A stretch of DNA of 64,000 nucleotides from Hirundichthys speculiger (GCA_018398805.1 JAGFBZ010000900.1:1860001-1924000); one strand, 5' to 3'; positions 34,481-47,666 are shown, counted from the stretch's first letter. A program made the numbers and translations. The notes: generated from the letters alone by a model not told the origin.

Positions 34481-36439
34481 GGTTGGAAACTTTTAAATAT
34501 GCGTGGGATGTTAACACATCATTTTTTCATGGATTTGTTGTTGAGTTACTGCACCTGAATGAAAAGGGGGAAAAAAAGAGGTGTGGAAATATCTGAATTA
34601 AGTAAGTGTACAATCTGCAACTTAACAAAAAAAACGTGATTCAAAAGGGATTCCCAAAGGGGATCAAGTCCCAAACTCTTAAATAAGTGGTCTATATTAA
34701 TGCTGATGTGTCCAAATTGTGGAGCAGGCACATTTCCTCATCCTTTAGAGAAAAGGAGGAGGGGTCTATGCTCAGTTAAACGATTATGGTAATGTCAGTG
34801 GTACAATCCATAAAGCAGGGTCTTGTTTGAGTCTGATAACTTCTTTGTGGTGAATGATACTAACCACCTTTATTCACACCATTCCCAGAGGAGACGAAGA
34901 GGTAAGGGCAGAGAAAGAAGGAGACAATGTATGAGAACACAATAAATCAGATGTCGCCACATGCCTGTCCAACATCACGTCAAACTAAAATGATTAAAAA
35001 TTTAATAATGGTTTAATAAAACAAACACTTTAGATTTCCTAAGATTAGGTCTCATAGTATGAACTTACTCATAAAGAGTAAACACTTTTTTAAAGAGTAT
35101 ATTTTAAGTATAAACTGAATATTAGAAACAATTAGCCTCAGTCAGTTATGGGCCCACTGAATAAGCTGTGTCTACAATCATTAATACAACATGGCTCCTC
35201 TGCAAAAACAATTACCAGGACATCAAAAAACTCAGATTTTACAAAGATGGTAATGACAACAGGACAGTCGGTGACTAGCTAGCTTTAATTAACTGCTGGA
35301 GCAGCAACTTGTGGATACACGAAGAGCCACAGTGTCGTTAATCAGAACCAGTGTCTGAAAACCACCATCCACATATTTGCCATTTGTGAAGTTGTAGTGG
35401 CAAATATATAATTGAGTATCTTATTTTACCAGTAATTGGGTGAGTTTCTAGTGAGGCAGTTATACAACAATTAAACAAGACACTTGACCACGGACGAGAG
35501 TGCAAATTGGTTTTAATCCCCATCGTATACAGCAGAGATGGTCAGTTACTCACGTACAGGACGAGCCGATGTCAAGGAAATGATAGTGAGCAAACCAGAT
35601 GCAATTACTTTTAATAATCATCTAAAAACCACCGGGACCTTGAGATAATTTCACCAGATGATAACGTATTAGAAACGGAGGCGATGATGGAGCCTGTCTG
35701 GTAAACAGGAATGATGGCACGAGGAAAAGCCACGGATGCATAACGTAGCATTATTCAAACAATGAGGTCTCGCTGACCCCCCACATGCCACATTCCCATC
35801 ACAGAAGTACTTTTCATAACGTCTATGGATGATCGTTTGTTTGTTTATACTGGTATATTTTAAAATGTTGTATGTCATATACATTATTTAGCATTAAAAA
35901 TGACATTAGACCCTTAGGCCCTTACTCACCTCCTGTTGGATCCCTGGCATCGAGGATTTCTTTTTGTTTCAGAATCGCTATAAGACCTGCATCTCTTACA
36001 CAACCCATTTTCTCAGGTAGACTGTATATTTCAGCATCCTTATGCCCGCTTCACTGCTTACTGACCTCCTTCCACCATGCATGATGTAAGTACATGTGAT
36101 TACTGGAAAGAGTGCCGTGGTTGCCTCGTAAAGTCAGGTGAAGTCATGAAGGTCAGTAGTCTGCCTGCATTATTTAGTAGAGTGGCAGAACGGTGAACAG
36201 CAGGTTAGGACCGTGTAGGGGAAGACCTGACACACTGTGAGCCTCTGCTCAGTGCCAGCAACTGGCCTCCACCTGGTCTTAGAAAACTCAGAAATGTAGA
36301 GGTTAATCAATATATTCAGTTGCTACATTCTGCATAAAAGTAAGGGGGAAAAAAAAGTTCCAAAGTATAAGTTAGCCTTCAGAATCAAAATTCAATATAA
36401 ATGTGAAGCTTTCTATGTGTAGACTGCATCATGAAAATA
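34481..36439. other. Unassigned spacer
   Basis: No recognised element. Short frames only. Confidence 0.5.
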
Positions 36440-36640
36440 TATACCCTCAATCATCCAGGTCATGGTAAGTCTTGAAGCTTTGACTCTAGGCAACCAGACT
36501 TCTTTTTTCTTAGTTCTTGAAGACATTTCACTTGTCATCCAGAAGGATTCACCACTTCAAACTGACCGGTGGGGAGTTTCAAGCTCCAGTCATATGGAAA
36601 TCACTGACCTTCCCATCACTCCTGTGGGATGCCGGAGTCT
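36440..36640. repeat. Dispersed fish repeat fragment
   Basis: Contains CAATCATCCAGGTCATGG, GTTCTTGAAGACATTTCAC and TCATCCAGAAGGATTC. This is the order seen in a very common fish repeat (ATCCAGGT..., GAAGACGTTTCAC, CTCATCCAAGAAG). The element class is not settled. Confidence 0.4.
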
Positions 36641-36689
36641 TTGTCCACTGCAAAGATGCTTTCTTGGTTTTAGTTACTTGAATAAAGGT

Positions 36690-36960
36690 GGGAATGGTTG
36701 TGAAACTGCAGATGATGTGGTCTTGTTGTCTGTCTTTATTGTAGATCCGCGGCAGTTACAGCCAAGCGTGAAGCAAATCGGCATCTTCCGAGTCTGAGGC
36801 CACGGTGCTCGGTGGAAAAAGGGTGGATTGTAAATTTTAGTTTGGGAATGAGTCTCTGCCATAAATAGAGGAGTTCAAGTATCACGTGGTCTTGTTCACA
36901 AGAGGGGGTAGAACGAAGCGGGAACTTGACAGGTGGATTGAGGCGACATCTGCACAATAA
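36690..36960 (+). pseudogene. RTE/Rex3-type LINE, RT C-terminal fragment
   Basis: The plus-strand DNA reads TCTGAGGCCACGGTGCTCGG, then GAAAAAGGGTGG, GAGGAGTTCAAGTATC, GTGGTCTTGTTCACAAG, and ACAGGTGGATTGAGGCG. This is a frame-broken copy of the segment after the RT core of RTE-clade LINEs of fish (protein sense SEAMVL...EEFKYL.VLFTS...IDRRI). It stops abruptly near 36960. The 3' end of what may be the same insertion is at 37320-37565. Confidence 0.7.
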
Positions 36961-37319
36961 GAACGACATGTAATCATATGCTTCAGTTCCTGAATGGTTG
37001 AGTTGGATTCATTCTGTCTGCTGTTTAAAAATATATTACAATTTAATGACACGTATTTCTGTGCTGAAGAGAGAGCACATTTAGGATTGATGTGTAGCTC
37101 ACAATTTGACAGTGATCTTCTTGAATCAGAAGGCAGTGCGAAGTACTTAATATGCGCAGTGCATTTTTTTACCCAGCGTCGGGGTTAAAGAAATTCTCAA
37201 TCAGGATTTGGCTCCCAGCAGGCACCAGTTTGAGCTTTTATAGAACTTCTCATTGAACAAATATGAACTAATCTTTTGGCATGATGAACTGAGTCTTTTA
37301 ATGGACTCGATTTTTCAGT

Positions 37320-37565
37320 CTTTAGAGGACATCTGGGAAAAGCCTTCAGGAGCACGTCCCACTGAACGGAGGAGGACCCAACACTCACTGGGGAGATTAC
37401 ATCTCTTTTTTTTTTTTTTTTTTTAATTTGCCAACACCTTGGTATCCTCCAGGCGGAGCTGAAAGAGGCGGCCAGTGACAGAGAGGTCTGCGTAACCCTG
37501 GTCAAGCTGGTACCTCTGTGATGGATTGACAGATCGATGCAAGGATGGATGGATGGATGGATGGT
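37320..37565 (+). mobile_element. RTE/Rex3-type LINE 3' end with poly-T interruption
   Basis: GGAGCACGTCCCACTGAAC, then GGGAGATTACATCTC matches the ARPTGR...W.DYIS region of RTE elements. A 19-base T run (37406-37424) interrupts it, then AACACCTTGGTATCCTCC and CCAGTGACAGAGAGGTCTG follow the expected L-G-I-P-P-E...REVW order. It ends in (GGAT)n at about 37541-37562, the usual tail. Stops make it non-coding. Confidence 0.7.
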
Positions 37566-39100
37566 ATAACAAATAAAGGCTGAAAAATTGCGCTGATTTA
37601 CACATTTTCATTCACTCCATGCCCATCATCATAAATATTTTGTTGGGACTCTCTGATATTTTCACATGGTGGTATTACTAAAAAGCCAAACCAGGTCTGG
37701 GTTTTGCTTCCATTTGAGGTGTGGCACACATCAAGTTAGAAAATGAGCTTTAAAAGGTGCAACTGAGATTCTGAGATTTCCAGCAGCTACTACCCAGACG
37801 TGAGTAAGAATTAGATTTGACAATGTGGAGAGGAGATAGACCTGATTCCAGTTATTAGAGCCAGGCTCGAAATAAAAAAAATTATATAAAGATTAGGAGA
37901 AAAAAATAACTATATAATTTGTTATAAACAAGGATAATGGGGTCGAGTAAAGAGCAAATGTAAAAGAGGAAAAGGAGGGACAAAAGGAGGTGAAAGAGAA
38001 AAAGAATCATGATTTAGAGGGAGGCTTTGATGGCCTCAGGGGTTGTTAGTTTTAATAGGGCTTCAGGCAACGGGACATGCAGCGACAACATCAAAGGTCA
38101 GATATACATCAGGCACTGCTGGGAAATGCCGACTCATATGGAGGGAGCTGCAGGGCAGAAAGACAGAGAGATGGAGAAAGCCTGCTAATGACAGATACAT
38201 TTTATAGGAAAAATAGAACTTTTCTTGACTCTATAATTGATGCAATTAGCAGAGAGGCAGGTAACATAACTTTAAAAGATATAATTTATTCCAGCAGTTA
38301 TGAATTTAGATTAAGTCACAGTTTCATTGCATTGCAAGGCATGCAATTTATAGTAAAAGTAGAAAACAAAAACAGAAATACAATATAGTTGACAAGACAA
38401 GAGCTATAATTAAAATTACTGTTTTGTCCTTGAAAGCATGAGCCATTTCTGTTGATACAAGCTGGTGAATTAACAGAGCAGTGTGCCACTGGCTATCTCC
38501 TATCAGTGTTTCTGTTTGCCTCCCTTAAAAACATGAATACAATCATTCAAATGAGATTGTATTTCATTGAATAGGCTTAGAATCCACAGCAGATTACGCT
38601 GTTTCGTTTAGTTTTCTTTTTTCCTGGAACGTATGTGCCATTACTTGCAATAATAAAAAAAAAACACATACAAACAAACAAGATGTACAACACTATTAAA
38701 AATTAAAATGCTGTTGCCCCACCACAAAGGAAGAAAAGTGAAATGGTTTTCATTCAAATTTATACTGTCAGTTTCACAGGCTGCGTGGCTGTCTGAGGAC
38801 CCATATTAGGAAACTGTTCGGAAAAGGGCATGCACTTTAAAAATGTACTTAGTAAGTAATTTAATGAGCCATCAATCAGTGTCTTTCACAGCCTAATCAG
38901 ATCAACAGATGGTAGCAGGTGGTAAAAATCTAACTATAACTGAAAGCAGTCAGTGGAAAAGCAAAATAACTTTAACCTCTGAGAAAATAATTTAGTGTCT
39001 TTGTTTACTTTTCTTTCAGTGAGAAAATACTCTCTATGTTGGATATAACTAATGCTATGAGCATTAGAGAAAAAAAAACTTGTTTCATTGTTGTCTAATG
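37566..39100. other. Unassigned spacer
   Basis: Nothing recognised. Purine-rich at 37980-38060. Confidence 0.5.
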
Positions 39101-40132
39101 CAGTGGTTCTCAATCTTTTTGAATAGCGACCCCAAATTTAACATGCACTGCTGTCTGCGACCCCCCCCACCCCCACCCTCGAAACAACGCCCACCATCGG
39201 ATTTACAAATCAAGCGTTTATGATCACGCTTCAGCTATTGGTTTTCTTATTATTTTATTTTGAAACACTTTTGGATTTGTTGAAAAACAAAGCAGCATCA
39301 ATAACTTTTTCACATTACAATGTCCGCTACATCCCATCATACTGCTGGTTAAATGCAAACAAATAACTCAAACTTTTTTTTTTTTTAATGAAAGAAAATA
39401 GCGCGTAATAATTAGGAACCCTTAACAAAACACATTGTTGAATTCTATTCTATTTATTTTATTTTAGTTACTCTTTTAATGTGACGGCTGGCCTGCGTGT
39501 TTGAACAGAGCAGTTGCATTCTTGGCTTTATATTACACACGGCCAGGCGAAGATCACTCTCAACTCTACAGAGTCATGATCTGAATTTGTTTTTCATATA
39601 TGTCAGCGCAGAAAATGTTTTTTCCCACAGATATGTTGATGCAAATGGAAAGAGTACATCGGTTGCAGCTTTGTATCCTGTAGCTACTGACAACCAGAAC
39701 TCTTCCAGTGAGCATGCCCAGAAAGCAGTCTGTAATATGCGGTCAGTGGAAGATCTAGCAGGGCGTCCTTGCTGTTAATGGGGACTGGAGCCCCTCGAGC
39801 CTAAATAATGTGTTTAAAATATGTTTAAAAACCGCAAAAAAGTATCGAGGCACTGCAGCAAAACAAGTCAAAGACTCAACTGGGGTCTTTCTGTTACCTT
39901 CGCAGCCTCTGGTCTCTGAACCGTAGTAAAGAAACCGTTCTTTCATCTAACCTCGTTTTCATTCTGCCATCCGACGGCACACACACTAGATTACCCATAA
40001 GGCCACACCATTACCTATAAGGCCACCTTCTTACAGGGTCCAGGCTGGCTCATGACATTTATTTGCTGCGAGAGAACGCGCACAACATCCTGTGATGTTC
40101 CCGCAATTTTTTCTTAATTTTTTTTTTTAAGA

Positions 40133-41034
40133 TTATATATTTCTGAAAAAAATACGCGAATAACTAAAACTGTGCGAAGTGCAAATTGGCGAGGGATCAT
40201 TGTAGTCAGCAGGGGTAGAACTACAGTCTGATAAAAAATATGTGGACCTCTTCACACAGTTCAAAGAGTCCTCGTTAAATCTTTGCCATGAGAAAGCCAT
40301 CTGACCTCTGTGTGAAGGAGAAGAGCTTCGTGGTCCAACATGACAGAGTGTGGCAAAGAGTCTGCTTCGCAGCAGCCGTGATTTAATGAAGTTAACGATC
40401 TTAACTGATGTTTGGAGAACATCACGAAGCTTTGGCTCCAGACACCTGCCAGCAAGTGCTTCCCTGTGGATCAAACAGTGCAGAAATTTCCCATGGGGAG
40501 CTACCTCCAACATGCAGGACCCCAAACCTTTTCTCCCCCTGCAGAGCTCCAGCACCATCTGTGCACACAGATAACACAGCTCTCCCAATCTCAATCCCTC
40601 TTTTTGTATGTTACAGTCGAGCTTATTGAAAATGTCCTGTCCAGTGCTTGTTCCCTCCATTGATGAGCAAAATAGATCCTCGTGCATTTTACCTTCATCA
40701 TCATCGCTACAGCTGCGGGACGGATGAGACTCTCCGTGATGATGTGAGGCTTTTTGGATTGAGCCACTAGATATGCCACCTCATATGAAGCTGCTAGTGC
40801 CTTAGCAGGGACTGTAGATACTCACTCACCACTGCTTTCTGTCTTTTTAGTTCTTGCTCCCTGCACTGCAAAAAAAAAATCCATTGGTTTATCAATGAAG
40901 CTGCTGCGTTTTGTCTCTAAATGTCTCTTAAGTTTTGCTGGCTTCAAGCTGTCATGTGCCAGCACTTCAGAGCAAATGACACACTGTGGGTATTCTATGT
41001 AGTTTTTTTTGTTGTATTTAAAAATGTAGTGCAA
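40133..41034 (-). pseudogene. hAT-Charlie (ZBED5/SCAND3-like) transposase pseudogene
   Basis: The first frame (41034-40822) holds a BED-type finger, PQCVICSEVLAHDSLKPAKL followed by KRHLETK. The expected final zinc-binding His reads Arg (ETKR). Later frames (40779-40591 and 40687-40133) contain EVAYLVAQSKKPHIITESLI, typical of the family, then a region reading IGRAVLSVCTDGAGA in which the TDGA acidic motif is preserved. Stops and shifts follow (segment LRSLTSLNHGC, then LLHTEVRWLSHGKDL, the LLH.E.RWLS motif). The catalytic core is thus partly present but unreadable. Length is well short of the usual 600 or more residues. Confidence 0.85.
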
Positions 41035-41048
41035 TAAGGCGTGTACCG

Positions 41049-41990
41049 TGCTCGTTTAGTCATAAAAGGGTTATTACTGACTGTCTTGAGGGACAGCTGC
41101 TAATAACCAGAAGGGTATTAACAAAGTTAATAAATGAAACGGGGCACCACCTGATAAATCAGGAAAAAGGACTAAATGGCACAATCAGTCTCAAAATGGC
41201 TGTTGTTCTATGCGTGCCAGCCTGTGACCAGGTGTGGCGCTATAGAGCAACAGAGAAGATGTGAGTCCGAGCACAGACCTCTTCGACCAGTAAATGTTAC
41301 AAAACTGTGTAAAATAACCACAAACAACTTCTCTCATTAGAATATATCAGAATTTATTATCACAAGTACTAAAATGAACAAACACTTGAATCACGATCCT
41401 GATATCTATTACGAACTAAAAGACGAACTAAACTTACATAAGCAAATAAAACAGTCAATGGAAACCAGTGTAAACTTAAATACATGTGCGCTGGAAACTA
41501 AAGGTATGTGTGTGTGTGCGTAGGTGTGTGTGTGTGGTAGATAAACTACGCTTGCTTCTAGCGTGATGGAGGATTTCAAGATGGCGGCCGAGATCACGTG
41601 GTCACTCATCCATCACCAAGATGGCCGACAAGGTCACGTGATAACGTCCTCACGGAGGTGGTTAGTACGAGAAAAAAAAAAAAGAGTTAAGAAAAGACAG
41701 AGTAAAATCAACAAAGCGAAGGTGATTCCTAACCACCGATGCTGTGATCACTCCGAGGATTTCCAGACAGGAGGGAGAGTGTGAAGCAGACGTCCACGCT
41801 CTCGTCCTGATCATTTGGAAATCCGGGGCGCGATCAACCAGTGGTGAGGAAACACGGTGATCACGTGCCAGCCAGTCAGAGGCATGGTGTCCCTTCACGC
41901 CTTGCGATTAAACAATAAAACATTGCAAAGCATGTTGGGAATTGCAGTCATTCCAGTGGTCCTTTGTCTCAGAAAAACCATGTGGTCTTC
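41049..41990 (-). mobile_element. Unclassified 1.4 kb dispersed repeat (copy 2, reversed, shorter)
   Basis: Reverse complement of the family at 16720-18090. Its end TAAACGAGCA matches the 18081-18090 end TAAACAAGCA. It keeps the CACGTG/GCCATCTTG pairs (41575-41640) and the AATAAATTCTGATATATTC block, but the middle part corresponding to about 17010-17240 is diverged or lost. It is nested in the hAT element at 39101-42509. Confidence 0.6.
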
Positions 41991-42509
41991 TGCAGCACAT
42001 GGTGTAGCCCTACAAAAAGCCATGTTTTAAAAAGGTCAGGGCTGATATTTACAGAGCCTTGGACCTTTATCAGCTGCCAGGTGTCGGCCCCAGTGCCGTA
42101 CGTTTCTCAGGTGATGTTGGGGTTTCTGGTGGCTGATAATGGGACCCCTGCTGCTGATCTTCTTCAGCTGGAATGCTCTTTTTTTTTTTAAAGCCATGGC
42201 TCCATTTTTACAGCAAGCAAATTTAATGCGGCTGCAGCTAAAGCAATAACGCAAGTTTTATTTTATTTTTTCCCGTTGTGTCCCTTACCACAGTCTCACG
42301 CGCACCGTTCAGATCATACAAATGATACGCTACAATAACTTTGGGACAAACAATGAAGCAGAAAACAACTAAAAAAACTCCCTGTTTAAGAATTATGTAT
42401 TTTAATATTAATGTTGCGCATTTATATTTTTCCAAAAGGATTTGGCGACCCCTAGAAATCATCTCGTGACCCCAGTTGGGGTCGGGACCCCAAGGTTGAG
42501 AATGACTGG

Positions 42510-43272
42510 GTCTAATCTTACGCCGAGTTATTTTAAGCTGCCATTTTTAGCCATCAAGCATAACATATTTGGTGTTTGCGAGCAAAAATGGCCTATTTGC
42601 AAAGCAGGAAGGTTCACATTTTAATGACAGGTCTGAAGAAACATGGAGAAACAAGAAACTACTGGACGGCAGAAATAGAATTCCTCATAATACATGTTAA
42701 CTTTCATGAATCTCACAAGAATCCAGCTGTTTCGTGAAAAATAAGGTACCAATATATTCCTATATATATATATTTCACATTTTGCTCAGCTTTTTGAGAT
42801 GGGTTTCTACCTGTTTTAGTTTGTGGAAAGGAGAGGGCTGTCATCTTTCATATATCTCTGGAAGCTGCTTACTCTGTGGAACTTCCCTCACTGTAAATTG
42901 AAGATGCTGGAAGGAGAAGCCAACCCAGCTTCCCACCAGACATGCCAATAAAAATTACTCATTACAAGTGCAATAGGTAATTTTCCTGCCAGATTCTTAA
43001 CAATAATGATATACCTTATAATTCACATTTTACTTAAACCTATTACAGCATCACAGTATCACTGACAACTACTTGAAGTCCTTTGCGACGTATTCCCTGA
43101 GTGCACAAGATAAACTTTACCTGCCACTGGGATGGTGATTAGTGAAGTGGTTTCATTGAGAATGGCTTTCTCAGTTACTGTCACATCAAATATCTGAGCT
43201 TGCAGCAGTTTGTATGCCTTAACAGCTGTATAAGTTCAGTACATTAATACTTTATGTGTGTATGCACATATG

Positions 43273-43356
<84 letters not shown>

Positions 43357-44259
43357 ATAGCATGGAATGGATAACATCAATATCAATTCAAAATGAGAAC
43401 CTCTGATGGCAATTATGCCAGCTGCATCATTACTAATACTGACATATAGACAAAAATGAACCAGTGCAAATGCACATATACACTCCCTGCCGATGTCTGC
43501 CATGTAGCTTCTTGGGACTGGCAGAGTGAGCGCAGCAGGAAGAACTGCCAGCTCTGTGAGGAATCAAGACAAGGCTCACTCTGCCTTTTATTCACGATGA
43601 TGAAATCAATCATCCCTCCCAGATGGGCATATGATTTATGATTAGTAGTGGTTTTTGGATTATGTATAACCACATGTTTCTACACAATTTCCCAATGTCT
43701 TTTTTGACATGCTGTATAGTCAGTGTTGTAACATGACATTAATGAGATTCTGTGTAAAATGCCCCCCCGTCAAATATAAATTTGAAGGTATGACAGACTC
43801 AGAGGACATAAAATCTAAGGAGCTGCTCTCACAATGTCCCCAAAGAAAGGCAGCTTTGTAACTTTGTATGGTTTATGCTTTTCACACACAGGATGAGGAC
43901 ATTTTTTCTATTATTTACTCGTCATATTTTTCACACCATGATGTTTTTATACACTGCATCATTCAGAACCGTGACAGGAAATTCTGTAAGTCACTGTAAA
44001 AATAGGGGCCCTAGGTTTTATCATGGTCATCAGGCACTGAAATGATCGTTACAAGCAGAATGCTGAAGGAGAAACATGGACATAAAGCAACCTGTATTGA
44101 CATACAGTTTTTGCACCACTCCTCTGCAGCCAAGTAGCAGCCAAGTACACTGATAGCCAGTCAGGTAGCCAGTCAACAAGAATCAAGCATAATGCTACAC
44201 TCACACTGGTGCACTTAACCATGACACTGCGGTAGTAGAGATCGCATATGATCGTATTT
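42510..44259. other. Unassigned spacer with a long (AT)n tract
   Basis: Apart from the microsatellite at 43276-43353, nothing is recognised. Confidence 0.5.
43276..43353. repeat. (AT)n microsatellite, 78 bp
   Basis: Longest uninterrupted dinucleotide run of the window. Confidence 0.95.
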
Positions 44260-44379
44260 TCTTCTGATAAAAGGGCCCTGGCCGGAGGGTGGTGTGCTTG
44301 GGCAAGCTATGGGCATACTCGAGCATACTTATAGTGTGCTCGTGGTGTGCTTGTGGCGTGCCTGAGCGCACTACTTTTT

Positions 44380-44545
44380 GGTAAGGGTAGGCAGCGCCGT
44401 TTCATGGCTGCAGCCACAGACACCGTTGACTCTTGTCCATATGTTGTTGTTTGTTTCTGTATGTTTCTCTTGGACGATGTACTGGGAAAACAAATTTCAC
44501 TGTGTTGGGACGCTGGCTCAGTGACAATAAATCTGATTCTGATAT
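44380..44545 (+). mobile_element. LINE 3' tail (L2/CR1 type)
   Basis: GTACTGGGAAAACAAATTTC and CAGTGACAATAAATCTG followed by CTGATTCTGAT is the style of fish L2/CR1 tails (..AATTTCACTG...GACAATAAA plus short tandem). Upstream (44280-44370) is a GTGTGCT-rich degenerate repeat. Confidence 0.5.
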
Positions 44546-44550
44546 TTAAG

Positions 44551-45839
44551 GTAACTGGTGGGTGATGTTCAGCACCAATGGAGAGGGGCTGGGACTGCCC
44601 ATTAACCGCGAAAACTAAGCGATCACTGTAAATGCAAACAAGCTGGTTAAATTTCTGAATTTGTTTTCAGATTCCTTGATTTGTAAGTTCATTCAGGAAG
44701 ATGTACAAAATTGGAATAGATGCCTAGACCCTCTGATCTTCCCCCATACCTGAGCTCCAGAACACAAAAGACAATTACTGTAGTTCTTTAGGAGCTAGGA
44801 TCTTTGCTGTAGATGGGAAGAATAGAATACTTTTGCAGCGCTTGGTGTAGCACCGCTGTTCCTGTTGTACTGTTCTTTATGATTCTGTGCAGGTTACAAA
44901 AAGGTAAATAGTGTTTCATGTTTTAATAATTATTCAAGACCCCAGGCTAACAAGCAGTTGGACTTGTGCTCTACTCGTTTTTGTAATGACACTGGAATTG
45001 ATAAAGTGGTAGTGGAGCATTCTCTGGTCTCCAGACTCCCCACATGGTCTTTTCAAATCCACACTCTTCTAGTTGAAATACTCTCATTCAACATTCTTGG
45101 TGCCCCAGGCTGCAGAAGCATTGTGGCTGCAGGTTGATGCTCTTTCATGTGGGCAAACCCACAGTGACTCCAGCCTGCCTAAGGTTCAAGAACATAAAAG
45201 TGGCAAGGTGGCTCTTGGCACTGCCCTGCTATTGTTATTTAAACTGTGTATACCTGACCGGTCCTTGAACTAGTCTGACTTTAGCAGGTGTCCCAGATTG
45301 AGTTCAAGGCAGTGTCGTTTGAGAGGATAAAAGAGGCCCTCTGAGGGGAACCTCTGTTCACATACCTAACCTTTCTCTGCGTTTCATCCTCTGGATGTGT
45401 TGAATGGGGGTCTGGGAGCTGGTTTCTTCCAGCAAGCCTGGAGAGTCTCTGCCCTTTTCTGTACATCAAATGTAAACTGTTGAGGAAACAGCTCGCCAGA
45501 TTGCCAGACATTATTTGATGACCATGGTGTATCTGGCCTCTCACTGTCACCACGCTCAGGTGCTACCTCTTGGAAAGACTTTTCTACTTCTGTTTCGACA
45601 ACAGCCCACCACCATGGAGACAGTTTTGGTATTTGGTAATTTGCCTCCAGTTTTAATCAGCAGCTGGTGAAAAATCACAGTTCATCTCAACTTATTGTAT
45701 ATATTCTGATAAAAACAATGGCAGAGAACCAAAGTTGTATGAATCATGAAAAATACTTCAACTTGTTGAATTATTAAGGCTATGATGTAAAGCAGAGGTG
45801 TTTACATTCTCTTAGAAAGAAATGAAATCATTGTCTGTG
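44551..45839. other. Unassigned spacer
   Basis: No family recognised. The 90-residue minus frame at 45281-45553 has no known relatives that I can name. Confidence 0.45.
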
Positions 45840-46375
45840 GCCCACAGAAACAAAGAGAAAGTCTTGTCAGTCATCAGCATCTACATCAGCAGCTTTTTAA
45901 CCATCGAAAAAACATTGCCAGGATCAAAGGAATAGTGTCTAAACCAGATTAAGAAAGACTAATCCATGCATTCGTCTCCACAAGGTTAGAATACTGTAAC
46001 AACCTGCTCACTGGGCTCTAAACCAGCTGTAAGACAGCTGCAGTACATCCAGAACACTGCTGGAGTCCTGACTAAAACCAGGAGATACGACTAGTGCTGG
46101 GCGATATGGAAAAAATCATATATCACGATATGGACTATTTTATATCACGATAACAATATATATCACGATATACCATAATGTGTGACAAGTGAAATGATTT
46201 TATCTGCACGCTCCATTTTCAATTTAATTTATTAATGATTATTTTTATGCTTTTATGACTTATGGAATGATTCTATTTGCCTTCTTGTGATTTTATGCAT
46301 CTGTAAAGCACTTTGAATTGCCTTGTACAGATTGTGCTCTACAAATAAACTTGGTTTTCCTTATAACTGGAGTGC
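45840..46375 (+). mobile_element. L2-clade LINE C-terminus and tail, split by a small insertion
   Basis: 45900-46088 reads, across stops, NIARIKGIVSKPD, then RLIHAFVSTRLEYCNNLLTG, then a VHPEHCW-type frame-shifted QNTA block and TKTR. This is the post-RT region of L2 LINEs. The tail GTAAAGCACTTTGAATTGCC and TACAAATAAA (about 46300-46350) is the matching 3' end. Between them at about 46090-46200 lies an AT-rich MITE-like insertion. Confidence 0.7.
46090..46200. mobile_element. AT-rich MITE-like insertion in the L2 copy
   Basis: AGTGCTGGGCGATATGG followed by four TATATCACGATA-like phrases. The start resembles a known class of fish short DNA elements beginning GCTGGGCGATATGG. The right end is unclear. 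Confidence 0.4.
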
Positions 46376-47666
46376 TTTACAAAAACACTTAAAGTCATTA
46401 GACTCATGACTTTCACTTCTCTAATCTTTAAAAGAAATTTTTAAAAATGACTCACTGTGAGTGAGTGGATTCAAGTAAGACTTTTTCTATATAACTGCAC
46501 AGCATTTTCCTTCCCGGTCCTTTGCCACAGAAAGTGAGATGATGTCCCAAATTTGGATTGGCTCTGTTTTTTTTAAAGTTAACACTGGAGGACGGACACT
46601 TTTCTAAGACTGACAGAACATGTGTTTGATGTTAATCCAACTGTACATAGCTACCTAAAATGGGTACAATTCAGAGAGAGCCAAAGTCACAACCTAAAAA
46701 CTTCCAAATAACATTGAAAGTTCCACAAAAAGAAGAATTAAAGTGACAACCAAGGCTGCAAAAGCTATTTACATGTGGTTAAAGAGAGAAAAGGGTGACT
46801 CTAAGAGAATTTTTTTTTTTTTTTTTTTTGCCAAAGCAATTTTTCAACTTGATATAAAAGAGAATATGATGCGATGCAGCACAGTAAACTCACTACCAAT
46901 GTGTCTGCATCAGTTTGTTGATGAATCCCTGCTGTAACTCAAAAATGATTGCTAGACAGAGAAAGATACAGTGACTGAAATAACTACTGTCATATGTACC
47001 ACGTTTAGAGATGCAGCCAATCACGCAGGTCAGCTTGCAAATCTTAATTTTAGAGACTGGGGGGAAAAAAAGAAGCAATTTTCTTGTCTCATGAAATAGT
47101 GTGTGTCTTGTGACACACTCAATTTTATTCCATCTTAAAATTACCACACATTTACTTTCTTTAGCGAACTTGCTAGTTTTTGTTGAGCTGTTTTTTGTGA
47201 CAGTGGTGCCAACAGTAATACCATTCTGAAATGCTTCTGGGCAAGGTTGACCACTGCCACATTTTCAACACATCAGGGTAGATGACATGGCATCAGTGGC
47301 CGAGTTGTGGTGTTTGGTGTTATAAACATGAGAAATTCCCAGCTCTGGTTGTCAGGACTGGGTGACATGACCTGCAGAGTGACAAAACTGCAGTTCTCAC
47401 AACTGAATGCAACCATCAATAAAACATAAAATAGCACAAATAAATTAAAAGCCAAAACTGTCGATGTGATTCCTATCCTCCTCAGATAAAAACTCTGGGT
47501 TTAATTTTCATCCATAACATTTTTTATAAGTGTTGCAGGAAATGCAAAAAAGCAATTTTTTTTGGTTGTGATTCTTTAAAAGGTGTAGCCACGATAGATC
47601 ATCATATTCCGCATTATTGATTTAAATTGGATGCTAATTTATGGCCTCCCCGTTTATCTGGGCTTG
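46376..47666. other. Unassigned spacer
   Basis: A T20 run at 46810-46829 is the only notable feature. Confidence 0.5.

Larger units (their letters stand above)
39101..42509 (-). mobile_element. Charlie-type hAT transposon, 3.4 kb, with 7/8-matching target duplication
   Basis: The left end CAGTGGTTCTCAATCTTTTTG pairs with the right end CAAGGTTGAGAATGACTG. Subterminal GCGACCCC / GGGGTCGGGACCCC stretches follow. GTCTAATG (39093-39100) and GTCTAATC (42510-42517) flank it. This is the classic hAT-Charlie end sequence. It encloses a broken ZBED5-like transposase on the minus strand (40133-41034) and a copy of the 1.4 kb repeat (41049-41990), placed just upstream of the transposase start. Confidence 0.85.
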
